Shown here piece after piece: positions 9,030-19,316 of a stretch of 64,000 nucleotides of DNA. The notes under the pieces were generated by a model. That model saw only the letters and a list, made by a program, of their open reading frames with translations, did no database searches and was not told where the DNA came from. Each line of letters opens with the position of its first letter. Position 1 is the first letter of the stretch. Source of the DNA: Zhongshania aliphaticivorans (lineage in GTDB: Bacteria; Pseudomonadota; Gammaproteobacteria; Pseudomonadales; Spongiibacteraceae); the NCBI RefSeq assembly GCF_001586255.1, contig NZ_CP014544.1, positions 3,504,501 to 3,568,500 on the forward strand. The letters are read 5' to 3'. The position numbers were made by a program, and so were the translations under genes.

Positions 9030-9400
9030 TGAGAGAAAGGCTCAGGCATTGGCCGTAACCTTGCCCTCGCTTTAGACGCCAATGCGGTGTAATACACTGC
9101 AACAAGTATCTCGCGTCACCAATCAGTATTAGCAATGCTCTCAACATAGTGCAATTGAATCGATGGCGGCAAAGTTAAGGGCTTGGTGGCCATCGGTTTT
9201 ACACCTAAAATCGCACCGAGCACTTCGCTAGAACACCCTCTCCTTTTACTCTCCGATTATTCTTAATTACACATAAGACGACCATTGCGCAGCAGAAAAT
9301 CATAGGCACTTCGGCGCTAGCTAGCGCTCAGACCATCGCTTATAATCGTCTCGAAAAGTAAAACCCCAAATGGATTAACGGATACCGCAGGAGCGCCTCC
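9030..9400. other. gene-free stretch
   Basis: No supported gene. At about 9040-9090 one frame reads GSGIGRNLALALDANAV and stops, which resembles the nucleotide-binding turn of a short-chain dehydrogenase, but it is too short to claim a pseudogene. The 3' end holds the Shine-Dalgarno sequence (CAGGAGC) of the next gene. Confidence 0.4.
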
Positions 9401-10636
9401 ATGCTAAAAACACACCGGATATGTATTATCATTGCCGTATCAATTATATCGGCGTGCGGTGGAGGTGGCGGCAGCGGTGCAAGCTCAAATGCAAAGCCAA
9501 CATCAAAGTTCATTGAAAATCATTCGGTATCTGCTAGCTATATACTGAATAGAGAAAACGTCCCACTAGTAGCAGAAGAATTTCGCAACGAAATATTTCA
9601 ACCTATTGTCGTATTCGATGGTCACCGCGCTACAATTTCAGCGCCAATGCCTCAATTCAATATTCAAAATGGTGGGCAGCGCATAGCTTGTGATTATACT
9701 GGCGCTGTTACCACAACCGTTCAAGACAATGGCGGCACCATAACGCTTGAGTTCGAACAATGCAAAGACGACGCCAATGATGCATCAAGTTCGGGAACGA
9801 TTAAGTCATACATCTACAATGTCAATGAGGCAGCTCAAACATATAACGGCGCGGTAGAATTTATTAATTACCAAGAAGACTTTGGCAATCGCCACTTTAG
9901 CGCAAATGGCACCACTGTATTTGACGTTCGCATAGCCGAGTACAATATAATTATTGTCGAAGCCGAAACCCACCGCAATGTATACGACAGTGATATCCAA
10001 GAAAACTTAGAAAGTAATATTGCTTACGCATTTCTCTACCGGCAGTTGCCGGAGTATATTGGACTAGCTATCAGCGCATCAGGATACCTTAATTTCGAGA
10101 ACAGTGGCGCCCTCTTATTATCCAGCGACCAAGACCTAGTGGCAACCACACTGACTGGCTTGGGCAATCGACAAGCCTTCGTTAAACTGCACAACAACCG
10201 CTACAGTTTACGATACTCCGAACGCGAAGGAGAGTATTTAAGTATCGGCATTCCCGCGCCAAGAATTGACGATATTGATGCCTTCGCCGCGAATACTACA
10301 CCCCAATATACCTCTGATAGTAGAATAAGATTGTTCTACGCGCCAAACCATGAGGCCGCTGAAGTCCTCCTTGAAGAGTGGTTCTATGATGCCGAGTTCA
10401 ATCTCCACAATATCGATGTCAATATTGTCTGCAGTCCGAACGGTGCCCAAACGAATATCAACTTAGAAGATCCATTTAAAATTAAATTTACTTCCGACAC
10501 CTACGGCTCATATACACTGAATGTCAAAATTACTGATAGCGACGGAAAATTCGCCCAAGGACTTATTTATATAAACTATTCACAAAACAACCAACCTGGC
10601 AATCCGCCGCCAAGTCAATGCCAAACAAACTCATAA
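9401..10636 (+). CDS. lipoprotein of unknown function
   Basis: The 411-residue product begins with a short hydrophobic signal and lipobox ISAC followed by GGGGGSGASS, like the other Gly-rich lipoproteins in this window. The rest is a soluble, Asn- and acidic-rich protein with no motif I recognise. Two cysteines (CDYTG and EQCKDD) lie close together and could form a disulfide. The C-terminal part (about residues 340-395) has a beta-rich look (SYTLNVKITDSDGKFAQGLIYIN), like an Ig-type or cadherin-like domain. GGAG precedes the ATG by 8 bases. A hairpin follows the stop. Confidence 0.7.
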   Translation: MLKTHRICIIIAVSIISACGGGGGSGASSNAKPTSKFIENHSVSASYILNRENVPLVAEEFRNEIFQPIVVFDGHRATISAPMPQFNIQNGGQRIACDYTGAVTTTVQDNGGTITLEFEQCKDDANDASSSGTIKSYIYNVNEAAQTYNGAVEFINYQEDFGNRHFSANGTTVFDVRIAEYNIIIVEAETHRNVYDSDIQENLESNIAYAFLYRQLPEYIGLAISASGYLNFENSGALLLSSDQDLVATTLTGLGNRQAFVKLHNNRYSLRYSEREGEYLSIGIPAPRIDDIDAFAANTTPQYTSDSRIRLFYAPNHEAAEVLLEEWFYDAEFNLHNIDVNIVCSPNGAQTNINLEDPFKIKFTSDTYGSYTLNVKITDSDGKFAQGLIYINYSQNNQPGNPPPSQCQTNS

Positions 10637-10642
10637 TCGCTA

Positions 10643-10672
10643 GGGCGTCCAAGCCACTCTGGACGCCTATTT
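10643..10672 (+). terminator. likely intrinsic terminator
   Basis: GGCGTCC (10644-10650) pairs with GGACGCC (10661-10667), followed by TATTTCC. It lies directly after the lipoprotein stop codon. Confidence 0.6.
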
Positions 10673-10849
10673 CCGCTAATATTATCAGCGTTCAATTATA
10701 GAACTAGACGATTACTATTTGGGGTTCGGCTCGCACGAGTACAAATGCAACTCATGAAGCGGTGACGCTGAGGCCTGCCGTTTTAATTTATTTAATCAAA
10801 ACCTAACAGGTCAACAACATCCACTGAGCATCAAGTTCAGGCGCAGGCC

Positions 10850-11731
10850 TTACAAAGGCGTCACACTCTTCACGGCAATGGTAGACCGCCCAAACGCCAC
10901 CAAGCCCGCGCCAAACACATACATAGTTAGCCCGTATACCATCGACGGTATCGCCATTTCCTGCGAGCCAAGAATCGTTGTCGCGACCAAAATGCCGATG
11001 GTGCTATTTTTTATGCCAAGCTCCACCGCAATGGCCATTTGGTCTGGCTTTGCCACGCCAACAATACGCGCAATGCCTAAGCCTGCGCCAATCCCCAAAA
11101 TGTTAAGCAATATGCAAGCAGGGCCCGCTTGAATCAGTAGTCCTAGAAGCTGGTCACGCAAACCGTAAGAGATAATGACGATTAAACTCAGCAGCACCAC
11201 AGCGCCAAAGGCATTAAATTTTTTCTCTGAACGGACCGCAAAAATTGGCGCCCTTGCTCGAATAAGCATACCTATACCCGTCGGTAGTAAAACGATCACC
11301 ACCAACATAACAATAGTATCGACAACCGGCATGGTGACATTGGCAGAGCGACCAAGCTGCCAACTCAATGCCTGATTCACCAATAACGGCAAAGTCATAA
11401 TCGTCGCGATACTGGCAACGGCGGTAACTACAATAGAGAGCGCCACATTACCTCTGGCTAAATAGGTAATAACATTCGATGTTGCGCCACCGGGGCAGGC
11501 CGCAAGTATCACCAGGCCAACGGCAATAGCGGGAGATAAACCTAAACCCCACGCCACCAAAAAGCCAAGTGCAGGTAAAACCAGCAGCTGCCCGATACTA
11601 CCCGCTATAGCTGCGCGAGGATGATGCGCCTCTTTTACAAAATCTTTAACGGTTAAGCCGAGCCCCATACCAATCATGATGATAAAAAGAGAAACGGGTA
11701 AACCAATATCGATAAACACACTCTGCCCCAT
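10850..11731 (-). CDS. bile acid:sodium symporter (BASS) family transporter
   Basis: The 293-residue protein has about nine or ten membrane segments. The block GLVILAACPGGATSNVITYLARGNVALSIVVTA is the family signature region that holds the crossed helices and sodium-site polar residues. A second conserved block is VELGIKNSTIGILVATTILG. Bacterial members import organic anions (pyruvate, pantoate, bile acids and others) with sodium; the substrate here is unknown. It is transcribed in the same direction as the SDR gene whose stop codon lies 106 bases upstream. Confidence 0.88.
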   Translation of the reverse strand: MGQSVFIDIGLPVSLFIIMIGMGLGLTVKDFVKEAHHPRAAIAGSIGQLLVLPALGFLVAWGLGLSPAIAVGLVILAACPGGATSNVITYLARGNVALSIVVTAVASIATIMTLPLLVNQALSWQLGRSANVTMPVVDTIVMLVVIVLLPTGIGMLIRARAPIFAVRSEKKFNAFGAVVLLSLIVIISYGLRDQLLGLLIQAGPACILLNILGIGAGLGIARIVGVAKPDQMAIAVELGIKNSTIGILVATTILGSQEMAIPSMVYGLTMYVFGAGLVAFGRSTIAVKSVTPL

Positions 11732-11837
11732 CGCTTTTCTTCCTTATTGTTGTAAAAAAATACGCTAGGCCAGCAGTTTAGGCTTAAACATGCCGTTTAT
11801 CTGTTACAAAGATGACAGTTTTGCCTAATTCATCGAC

Positions 11838-12860
11838 TTATTTAAGCCCCAGGCGACTCGCATGGCGCCTCTCAGCAATGGCCTGCCTAGATTTAACCTT
11901 GCTCACCTCAGTCACCCAGCGCTGCACATTGCCCCATAAACGCTCTGCAACGTCGGCGTCATCGGCTTCGGTACTCGCCACCCCAAGCTGCAGATCACTA
12001 TAATAGCCCCCAGAGTTCAATATTGCCGTCGCGGCGGTAGCGCAGTGAATTTGGGTTTGCGCGCCCTGGCTTGCCGTTTTCAAAAATAGCTTTTCGATGG
12101 GCGCTAAGGCGCTGCGCACTTTTTCGATAAGCCCGGTGTCGGCAAGACCTTTGCCTGCCACATTGGTGTATACCGCACCGGGATGCAGGCAATAGCTGCT
12201 AATGCCGTGTTGTGCGAAGTGTGCGTCTATGCTGCGCGTTAAATGCACCAATGCCAATTTGGATTGCCCGTAAGCATTCCAAGAATTATACGGCCGCTGC
12301 GGCGTAAAAAACTCGGCATTAAGACCTCTGCTATGCAGCTGCGAAACCACGGTCACTACGCGGCTGTCGCCAGAAATAGCCGCCGACGTTTTGAGCAGCG
12401 GCAGTAGACGGTATGTAAGATGCGCTGTGCCCAAGTAATTAACCCGCCACTGAATTTCAAAGCCATCAGCGCTAAGCTGTGGCGACGTCCACCTCGACAT
12501 CAGATCGAGATGAATACCCGCATTATTAATGAGCACATCTAACCCTAAGGACGTGGCTTCGTAGGCTCGCACAAAAGTTTCGACCGAGCTGAACTGCGAC
12601 AAATCCAAATCAAAAGCGTGAATATTTTGATGGAAGCGAGCAGCCAACTGCTCGCGCAACGCTGCCGCAATTGCCTCACTATTATTGCGTACCGTTACCG
12701 AGACCACCGCGCCCTGCGCGAGTAACTGCAAGGCCGTGGCAAAGCCTAAGGAACCCGTGGCGCAACCAGTCACAATAAAATGTCGATGCTGCAAATCCAC
12801 GGGCTCAGCGATGCTAGCACCCCTAAACATATTCTGTAGTTTTTCTAAGATCCCTGCCAT
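11838..12860 (-). CDS. short-chain dehydrogenase/reductase, retinol-dehydrogenase-like
   Basis: The 340-residue SDR has a variant nucleotide-binding motif TGCATGSLGFATA near residue 31, DVLINNAG, an active-site Ser in VVTVVSQLHS and the YGQSK Tyr-Lys pair. The wording resembles WW-domain oxidoreductase and retinol dehydrogenase relatives, which reduce or oxidise lipophilic carbonyl/alcohol substrates. The C-terminus is extended (about 60 residues beyond the PGAVYTN loop). It is divergent from the TonB receptor gene at 13074. Confidence 0.85.
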   Translation of the reverse strand: MAGILEKLQNMFRGASIAEPVDLQHRHFIVTGCATGSLGFATALQLLAQGAVVSVTVRNNSEAIAAALREQLAARFHQNIHAFDLDLSQFSSVETFVRAYEATSLGLDVLINNAGIHLDLMSRWTSPQLSADGFEIQWRVNYLGTAHLTYRLLPLLKTSAAISGDSRVVTVVSQLHSRGLNAEFFTPQRPYNSWNAYGQSKLALVHLTRSIDAHFAQHGISSYCLHPGAVYTNVAGKGLADTGLIEKVRSALAPIEKLFLKTASQGAQTQIHCATAATAILNSGGYYSDLQLGVASTEADDADVAERLWGNVQRWVTEVSKVKSRQAIAERRHASRLGLK

Positions 12861-13042
12861 AGCTGTTTCCTTTGTCTACGCCCGTTTTGCATCAAATCAT
12901 CTGCAGCCAGAAATTTCTTATCACAACACGCCACGCAGGTGGTAATAGTACCCAAGTGCAACTTGTGAATGACGAAATCTGCCCTATATTGGAAGGAAGG
13001 CTATGGAGAACGCTTTCTACTAAAGTGATCTGCTTGCTCGAC

Positions 13043-13061
13043 GTAAATAATAATCATAATG
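13043..13061. promoter_or_regulatory. possible Fur box over the ribosome binding site of the TonB receptor
   Basis: GTAAATAATAATCATAATG agrees with the 19-base Fur consensus at 14 positions by my count. It ends 12 bases before the chosen ATG, so bound repressor would cover the ribosome binding site. The region is AT-rich, so chance similarity is possible. Confidence 0.4.
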
Positions 13062-13073
13062 GGGAAGATATCT

Positions 13074-15680
13074 ATGTCCTATGTCGAAAAACTAAAATTA
13101 CCCCTTGGGGTCTGCCTGATATCAATCGCAGCGAGCGATATCTACGCACAAAATGCCAATGCCGCAGGAAAGACACTAGAAATTGAAGAGGTCGTGGTAT
13201 TAGGGTCTCGCAAACCCGGCCGAACCGCAGTAGATATGCCGGTTCCCGTCGACTCGCTGGGGGCAGATACCCTCCGTCAAACCGGCCAAACTGAAGTGGG
13301 CCGAATGCTCCAGTCGGTAGCGCCATCGTTTAATTTTTCCAGCTCATCGATTAGCGACGGCACGGATGCGCTTAGGCCCGCCACCTTGCGCGGCCTAGGC
13401 CCAGATCAAACCTTGGTGCTCATTAACGGCAAGCGGCGGCACACCAGCGCCCTGATTCACGTTAACACTTCTGTGGGCCGAGGCACCTCGGGGGTAGACA
13501 TGAATGCCGTACCTGGCGCCGCGATTAAGCGAATTGAAGTGCTGCGCGATGGCGCAGCGGCGCAGTACGGTTCAGACGCCATTGCTGGCGTCATTAATAT
13601 TGTGCTCAGCGACGAACCCGAAGCGGGCCGCATTGGAGTCTCGTACGGGGAGTATTCCGAAGGTGACGGTACCACTTATAACCTCGATCTCTCCAAAGGC
13701 CTCGCCTTGGGTGATCGCGGGTTTATCAATGCGACATTAAATTACCGAGATCGCGGTTCAACTAATCGCGCCGGGCTCAGCGGTGAATGCCAGTATTTAG
13801 CCGGGTGTGATGCGAACAACGATGGCACCACCAGTTCAGGTACGGACCCTGATGGAATAGACGAAGCCTCCGATCCACGGGAAGCCAGCTTTCCCCGTCG
13901 CAATTTTAGAATTGGCGATGCCGAGTCAGAACAATTGGCCGTGATACTCAACTCCGCCTACCAGCTGGAGTCCGGCGAGCTCTATGGCTTTGTTACGTAC
14001 TCAGACCGCGAAAGCACCTCGGGGGGCTTTTATCGCCGCGCCAATCAAACCGACAACAACCCAACCTTGGCAGACGGCGAAGCCTTTGCACCCAATGGCT
14101 TCCTCCCATTAATTAACACCCAAATAGATGATTTTTCCGCCAATCTGGGCTACCGGCAAGAACTGAGCAACGATGTAACAATGGATGTGTCTTACACCAT
14201 TGGCTGGAACGACTTTGCCTTTTATATCAGCAATTCCGTCAATGCCTCGTACATCAACGAATTGCGCTACGGGCAGAGCCTCAGCGATGCCGAGATTCGC
14301 GCCAGCGCGTCCCGGGCCGCCGATGCCGGTGAGCTAAGCCTTGGCTTACAAACCATCAACCTCGATTTCACTCAACAACTTGGCGCCTGGAGCCTAGCTT
14401 GGGGCGCGGAATTGCGCCGCGACGATTATGAAATTAAGGCCGGCGACGAATACTCTTATTTTGACTACGACACAGATGCCAATGGCGCATCTATGTATGC
14501 CGCCGATGCCGCTGCTGGCATTCAGGTATTTCCAGGCTTCCAACCTGGCAACGAACTGAATGAAAGCCGCGATGTATGGTCGCTATACGCCGATACCGAG
14601 TATGAAATCTCTGATGCATGGCTGGCCAGTGGTGCGCTGCGCTACGACAATTACGATGATTTTGGTGGCACGGTTAACTTCAAACTCGCCAGCAGTTTCC
14701 GCGCAACGGACAGAGTGAGCTTTAGGGGCGCGGCGAGTACCGGTTTTCGCGCACCCTCAATGCAACAGCAGTACTTCAACAATATAAGTACTCAGTTTGT
14801 CTCTGACGGCATGGGCGGGCTAACAGCACAAGAGCGCGGTACCTTCCGTAACGACAGCACAGTGGCCAAAGCCATTGGTATTCCAGAGCTAAAAGAGGAA
14901 GAGTCGGTTAACCTGAGCTTAGGGGTGGTATTAGAGCCAGTCGACGCATTAACCATCACCATAGACGCCTACCAAATCGATATTAAAGACCGCATCGTCT
15001 TAAGTGGTGGCTTAAGCTCCTCCCTTGGCGATCCCAACCTGACCGCCGCATTAGCCGCAGCGGGTGCAAGCAGTGCCCAGTTCTTCCTCAATGGCGCCGA
15101 CACCGAGACCAGCGGGGTAGATATTGTCAGCACCTACGCCATGGCCGCTGGCGCTGGTGATTTGGCCATTTCATTTGCTGCTAACTTTACTGAGACTGAA
15201 GTAACAAAAGTGTTTGCCGGTGGCGGACTCGCAACCCTCAACCCCTCAGACGTTTTTAGCAAACAGGACATTTCCATTATTGAAGAATGGCAGCCAAAGG
15301 ATCGCATCAACCTTAGCTTCAATTACTCCCTTGAGCGCTTCACTGCCGTACTCGCTTTTAATCGCTACGGCGAGTACACCGTGTGTGAGGGCTCCTGCAC
15401 CGGCGCCGCAAACCGGCAGACCTTTAGCTCCAAAGTATTAACCGATGTCAATTTAAGTTACCGCCTAAAAGACGATGTAACGATTAATGTTGGGGGCAAT
15501 AATATTCTCGACGAAACACCCGACAGAAACCGAATCGGCCAGAGCCGTGCCGGTACCATAGCCGACAGTAACGGCAATGTGTTTGTCAGTTCGCCAGGGG
15601 TATTTCAATACTCCCGCCGCTCCGCGCCATTTGGCTTTAATGGCGCGTATTTCTTTGCCGGTGTGGTTTATGATTTTTAG
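13074..15680 (+). CDS. TonB-dependent outer-membrane receptor
   Basis: This 868-residue receptor has a signal peptide ending near IYAQNA, a plug domain (about residues 45-180, containing TLVLINGKRRH and RIEVLRDGAAAQYGSDAIAGVINIVL) and a large beta barrel ending in the aromatic terminus VVYDF. I use the ATG at 13074 because GGGGAAG sits 6 bases upstream; an ATG at 13059 would place the start inside the Fur-like site. The substrate is unknown. An internal part of this gene (about 14587-14965) has a broken, diverged copy at 24176-24556. A strong bidirectional terminator follows. Confidence 0.9.
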   Translation: MSYVEKLKLPLGVCLISIAASDIYAQNANAAGKTLEIEEVVVLGSRKPGRTAVDMPVPVDSLGADTLRQTGQTEVGRMLQSVAPSFNFSSSSISDGTDALRPATLRGLGPDQTLVLINGKRRHTSALIHVNTSVGRGTSGVDMNAVPGAAIKRIEVLRDGAAAQYGSDAIAGVINIVLSDEPEAGRIGVSYGEYSEGDGTTYNLDLSKGLALGDRGFINATLNYRDRGSTNRAGLSGECQYLAGCDANNDGTTSSGTDPDGIDEASDPREASFPRRNFRIGDAESEQLAVILNSAYQLESGELYGFVTYSDRESTSGGFYRRANQTDNNPTLADGEAFAPNGFLPLINTQIDDFSANLGYRQELSNDVTMDVSYTIGWNDFAFYISNSVNASYINELRYGQSLSDAEIRASASRAADAGELSLGLQTINLDFTQQLGAWSLAWGAELRRDDYEIKAGDEYSYFDYDTDANGASMYAADAAAGIQVFPGFQPGNELNESRDVWSLYADTEYEISDAWLASGALRYDNYDDFGGTVNFKLASSFRATDRVSFRGAASTGFRAPSMQQQYFNNISTQFVSDGMGGLTAQERGTFRNDSTVAKAIGIPELKEEESVNLSLGVVLEPVDALTITIDAYQIDIKDRIVLSGGLSSSLGDPNLTAALAAAGASSAQFFLNGADTETSGVDIVSTYAMAAGAGDLAISFAANFTETEVTKVFAGGGLATLNPSDVFSKQDISIIEEWQPKDRINLSFNYSLERFTAVLAFNRYGEYTVCEGSCTGAANRQTFSSKVLTDVNLSYRLKDDVTINVGGNNILDETPDRNRIGQSRAGTIADSNGNVFVSSPGVFQYSRRSAPFGFNGAYFFAGVVYDF

Positions 15681-15731
15681 AGAATAAAAACGCTCGATGA
15701 TGCGCCTATTTCAGGCGTGTCGAATACTATC

Positions 15732-15771
15732 AATAAAAATGGCGAACTGATCTCAGCTCGCCATTTTTATT
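15732..15771. terminator. bidirectional intrinsic terminator
   Basis: AATAAAAATGGCGA pairs perfectly with TCGCCATTTTTATT, with T tracts usable in both directions. It lies between the convergent TonB receptor and PepSY genes. Confidence 0.85.
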
Positions 15772-15805
15772 GCGCATTCAACACGAAGGTCCAGCGAAAT
15801 ATCAT

Positions 15806-17071
15806 TTATGCATAGCGCGACTGTCGCCTTTGCACCACAACTCTGGCTCCCCGTTTTCGCAGCCAAATAATAACCCCCGTCACACTTAACATGGCCACCA
15901 CCACGCCCATTACCGAAATAAGTATACGACCGGGCAAACCGAGTATTCTGCCGGAATGGGCGGGAAACTGCGCTTGCACGAAAATATCCGCAGCGCTGCC
16001 CTGCCAGGGCAACCAATCGCCAAGGTAGTCACCGGTTTTGGCGTCGATATAAATTGCTTTGTGACCTACACCACCGGCGCCGTGGCCGTCCTCTGGGGCA
16101 AAAAACTCCAAGCGGTAAACCCCAAATTCCCGTGCATACCAAAGACTGCCAACCGGGGCTTGCCAGTTGCGCCCACGACCTTGCTCGGCACCTAATGCAA
16201 TGGCTTTTTCAAAACCAAAATGCGCTTCAATAGGATTGTGATGACCAGAGGGGGTACGGCTGTCGATGGGTGTCGGTGTCACGTCGGAGACGAGACTCAT
16301 CAGCGGAAAAAACACCTCTCGATACAGATTCAGCGAGAAGCCAGTAAAGGCGATCACAAATAGTAGTAGCCAAGTCCATAAACCAAAGGCGCGATGTAAA
16401 TCGAAATTAAGCTTATAACTACCCGCCTTGCGACGAATTTTCCACGCAGCTTTCCAACGTTGCCAGTAAGATTGATTACTCCGAAACTGATCGCCCCTCA
16501 CCTGACTTACGCGGCGCTTCCGACGACGACGCGGTAGCGTCAAATAAAAGCCAACAAAACAGTCTACTGTCCAAATAAGGGCAATTACCCCCAGTAATAA
16601 CACGCCCCAGTGAATATCTTTAAACTCAGGGATATGCAGGCTAAAGTGCAATTTGTAGAGAAAAGACACAAAGTTTTCACGGCTTATTGGCCACACCGCA
16701 CCCCATTCCCGTTTCCCGAGAATGTCGCCGCTAACAGGGTCGACATAAACCTGATTAAAGCCGGGGCGATACAGTTCACCACTTTGCGGATTTACTCGTG
16801 GCTCTACCCAATACGCGTAGCTATGCCCGAGTTCCGCAGCGGTCTCATAGTATGTGACCTGCACCTCTGGGTATTGCTGCTCAACTCGGTGCGCCAAGCG
16901 AGTTGCACTTTGCGGTGTACCGGCCGTGGAGGCCTCTAGCAAATGAGGATTGAGCAGTTCGTCCAACTCGTGATCCCAAGAGATAATGGCGCCGGTCAGC
17001 CCCGTAATAATTAAAAACACCGCGATACTTAAGCCAAGATAGCGATGCACAAGGGTGAAGAAAACACGCAT
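15806..17071 (-). CDS. PepSY-associated membrane protein, siderophore-iron reductase type
   Basis: This 421-residue inner-membrane protein has about four membrane segments: the first at residues 7-30 (HRYLGLSIAVFLIITGLTGAIISW), two around residues 120-200 and a last one before the C-terminus (ILISVMGVVVAMLSVTGVIIWLRK). It has the PepSY-type periplasmic region between. Family members (PiuB and FoxB-like) sit in iron-uptake operons and are thought to help reduce or release iron from siderophores. I use the ATG at 17071, with AGGGTC upstream; a GTG at 17134 would add 21 polar residues before the first membrane helix. It follows the siderophore receptor gene by 79 bases, in an apparent operon. 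Confidence 0.85.
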   Translation of the reverse strand: MRVFFTLVHRYLGLSIAVFLIITGLTGAIISWDHELDELLNPHLLEASTAGTPQSATRLAHRVEQQYPEVQVTYYETAAELGHSYAYWVEPRVNPQSGELYRPGFNQVYVDPVSGDILGKREWGAVWPISRENFVSFLYKLHFSLHIPEFKDIHWGVLLLGVIALIWTVDCFVGFYLTLPRRRRKRRVSQVRGDQFRSNQSYWQRWKAAWKIRRKAGSYKLNFDLHRAFGLWTWLLLFVIAFTGFSLNLYREVFFPLMSLVSDVTPTPIDSRTPSGHHNPIEAHFGFEKAIALGAEQGRGRNWQAPVGSLWYAREFGVYRLEFFAPEDGHGAGGVGHKAIYIDAKTGDYLGDWLPWQGSAADIFVQAQFPAHSGRILGLPGRILISVMGVVVAMLSVTGVIIWLRKRGARVVVQRRQSRYA

Positions 17072-17150
17072 TGGACTGACCCTAGGTAAGATTCGTAACA
17101 GGGATAATTTAATGAACTCCGAGTGCGGCCGCACCCGAAGCTTGTGCCAC

Positions 17151-19250
17151 TTAAAGCGTCCAGCTCACTGAAAGCGCTACATTACGAGGCGCGCCAAAAT
17201 AAGCTTGATCCCAGTAAAGGCTGTTGTAATATTTTTCGTCGTTTAGGTTATTAATATTAATTGCAGCGGAGACTTGTTCGCTAAGTCGATAGCTAAGCAC
17301 AAGATCCAAGAGTGCATAGCTTTGCTGCTTTGCGGTGGCCCCTGTGGTGGTAATAGTGTCTTGCCACTTGAGTACACCGCCAACTTTTAACGCCGGAATA
17401 CGAGGGATTTGGTAGGAGGCAGAAGCTTTAATCATGTGCTCCGGAATATAGGGAATGACCTCGCCGTTTACATCACGAATATCAACTTTGGTGTAGCCCG
17501 CGCTAATATTCAGCTCATCCGACAACTGACCGGCAAGCTCAATTTCATAGCCTTCACTTTCTTGAGTTTTCGGTTCATAGGTCGCCACACCACTGTCGAT
17601 GTCGTTGCCGACAAAAACGCCGAGGTTTCCTATTTCTGACTGAAAGACCGCCACGGTAAGAATGGCGCGCTCATTGTTAAATGCCGTTTTAAAACCAATT
17701 TCCGAGCTTTCGCCCTTAGCCGCGCCAAGGGGACGCAGCTGGGGGTCAACAAACAACTGAGGTGAAAATACTTCAGAGTGACTGCCATAGAGCATCACAT
17801 CGTCAGTCACTTGGTAGCTAAGGCCAAAATACGGCACAAGCTCATCTGCATCAGTATTTGCCAAGCCGCCGTAGCTCACGCCACTTTGCTCGTATTCCGC
17901 TTTACGCGCTCCCATAAGGGCTGAAAGCTGATCGCTGAAACTGATACGCGCCGCCGCATAGAACGATTGATGCTCTTGCTCGACCTTACTGGTGCCGCCA
18001 ATAGGGTCGTGGTCAACAAAATTAGGCCGTGGGCTATTGCCCTGCGCCCAATCGGAACCCAGCGCTGGGTAACCGTTTGCCAGATCTAGATAAGACGCGC
18101 CAGTAATTTCTACATCAGCGCGGTTATAGCCCACCACTAGCTGATGTTCACGACCTCCCACCTCAATATAACCGGAGGCAGAGATGTCAAACATATCCCT
18201 TTTAACACCATTCAAATAACGTCCGGTATAGGCGCTAAGCCCCGATTCATCTGGGTTGGGAGAGCCTGCGATGTAAAACAGTTCTGATTCAATATCCGTA
18301 TCTGTTTTTGTATAAATACCACTCAACATCCACTTATCACTAAGCTGGTGTTTTAGCTCGACAAAGGTTTGTTGCTGCTCGGTATCGCGAAATGACCAAT
18401 CAGGGGCACTACTGGTAGATACCTCGTAATCCGTCGGGGTGCCGTCTGAATAACTCAAGGGTAAGGCACCCCATAAAATGCCGTCGGCTTCATTCAGATC
18501 GTAGCTGTGGCCTACCGTGAGTAAGGTTTCTTCGCTGAGATCGAATTCCAGCACGCCATAAAACAAATTGGTGCTGTCTTCATGACGATCAAGATACGAC
18601 TCGGTATCTTCGCTAGCGACCACCACGCGCCCGCGCACACCGTCCCCTAGACGTCCAGATACATCGCCGTCGAGACGATAGCCATTCCACTCGTTGACGG
18701 AAGCCCGGGCGTTAGCTTGCAGGTCTTCTGTTGGCCGCTTACGAACGTAGTTTATAGTGGCTGAAGGGTTCGCCAAGCCGGTAATTAAACCCGCGGCGCC
18801 TTTAACCACTTCTATTTTTTGATATACAGCGGTATCCGACTGGCCTTGCACAAGGCCAAATGCGAATGGCGTTCCTACACCGTCGTATTGAAAATTGACA
18901 ATATCAAACCCGCGCGCGGTGTAGTAAGTGCGGTGTGTTTCAACCTCTTCCACCGTCACCCCTGGGGTGTAGTCAAGCACCTCGTTAGCTTTATCCAACA
19001 GAAAGTCGTCCATTTGTGAACGTGAAATAGCAGTGACCGTTTGTGGGGTTTCAAATAGGCTTAAATTGAGATTAGTTGCTGTGGTGGTTTTACCCTGCTC
19101 GCCATAAACATGAACGTACTCAACGGCAGTATTGTCGCGCTTTGCTGCAACTTTTTGGTCGCCGGCGTTTTGAGCAACAACGGTTGTCGTCATGCCAAAA
19201 GACACTAGCGCAACCGCCGCGCGGAGGGATAAGGTGGTGTAATTAGCCAT
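17151..19250 (-). CDS. TonB-dependent siderophore receptor
   Basis: The 699-residue outer-membrane receptor has a signal peptide ending at VVAQNA, a plug domain with FETPQTVTAISRSQMDD, VLDYTPGVTVEEVETHRTYYTARGFDI and VEVVKGAAGLITGLANPSATINYVRKRP, and a barrel ending in VALSVSWTL. These phrases are those of the FpvA/FhuE/FoxA siderophore receptor group. A Fur box lies 67-85 bases upstream of the start, and the PepSY reductase-like gene lies downstream. Together they form an iron-starvation uptake unit. Which siderophore it takes cannot be read. Confidence 0.92.
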   Translation of the reverse strand: MANYTTLSLRAAVALVSFGMTTTVVAQNAGDQKVAAKRDNTAVEYVHVYGEQGKTTTATNLNLSLFETPQTVTAISRSQMDDFLLDKANEVLDYTPGVTVEEVETHRTYYTARGFDIVNFQYDGVGTPFAFGLVQGQSDTAVYQKIEVVKGAAGLITGLANPSATINYVRKRPTEDLQANARASVNEWNGYRLDGDVSGRLGDGVRGRVVVASEDTESYLDRHEDSTNLFYGVLEFDLSEETLLTVGHSYDLNEADGILWGALPLSYSDGTPTDYEVSTSSAPDWSFRDTEQQQTFVELKHQLSDKWMLSGIYTKTDTDIESELFYIAGSPNPDESGLSAYTGRYLNGVKRDMFDISASGYIEVGGREHQLVVGYNRADVEITGASYLDLANGYPALGSDWAQGNSPRPNFVDHDPIGGTSKVEQEHQSFYAAARISFSDQLSALMGARKAEYEQSGVSYGGLANTDADELVPYFGLSYQVTDDVMLYGSHSEVFSPQLFVDPQLRPLGAAKGESSEIGFKTAFNNERAILTVAVFQSEIGNLGVFVGNDIDSGVATYEPKTQESEGYEIELAGQLSDELNISAGYTKVDIRDVNGEVIPYIPEHMIKASASYQIPRIPALKVGGVLKWQDTITTTGATAKQQSYALLDLVLSYRLSEQVSAAININNLNDEKYYNSLYWDQAYFGAPRNVALSVSWTL

Positions 19251-19316
19251 GATGCTCTCGCTGTGTATGGGTGCTGCGACCTAAGGTGAATGGCAGAAGT
19301 ATATTAACTCAGAATT

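Noticed and set aside
9038-9090. Short GSGIGRNLALAL phrase like an SDR nucleotide site
   Set aside because: Only about 17 residues before a stop; too little to call a pseudogene.
12872-13186. 104-codon frame overlapping the TonB receptor start
   Set aside because: Runs out of frame into the receptor's signal peptide; the receptor frame is far better supported.
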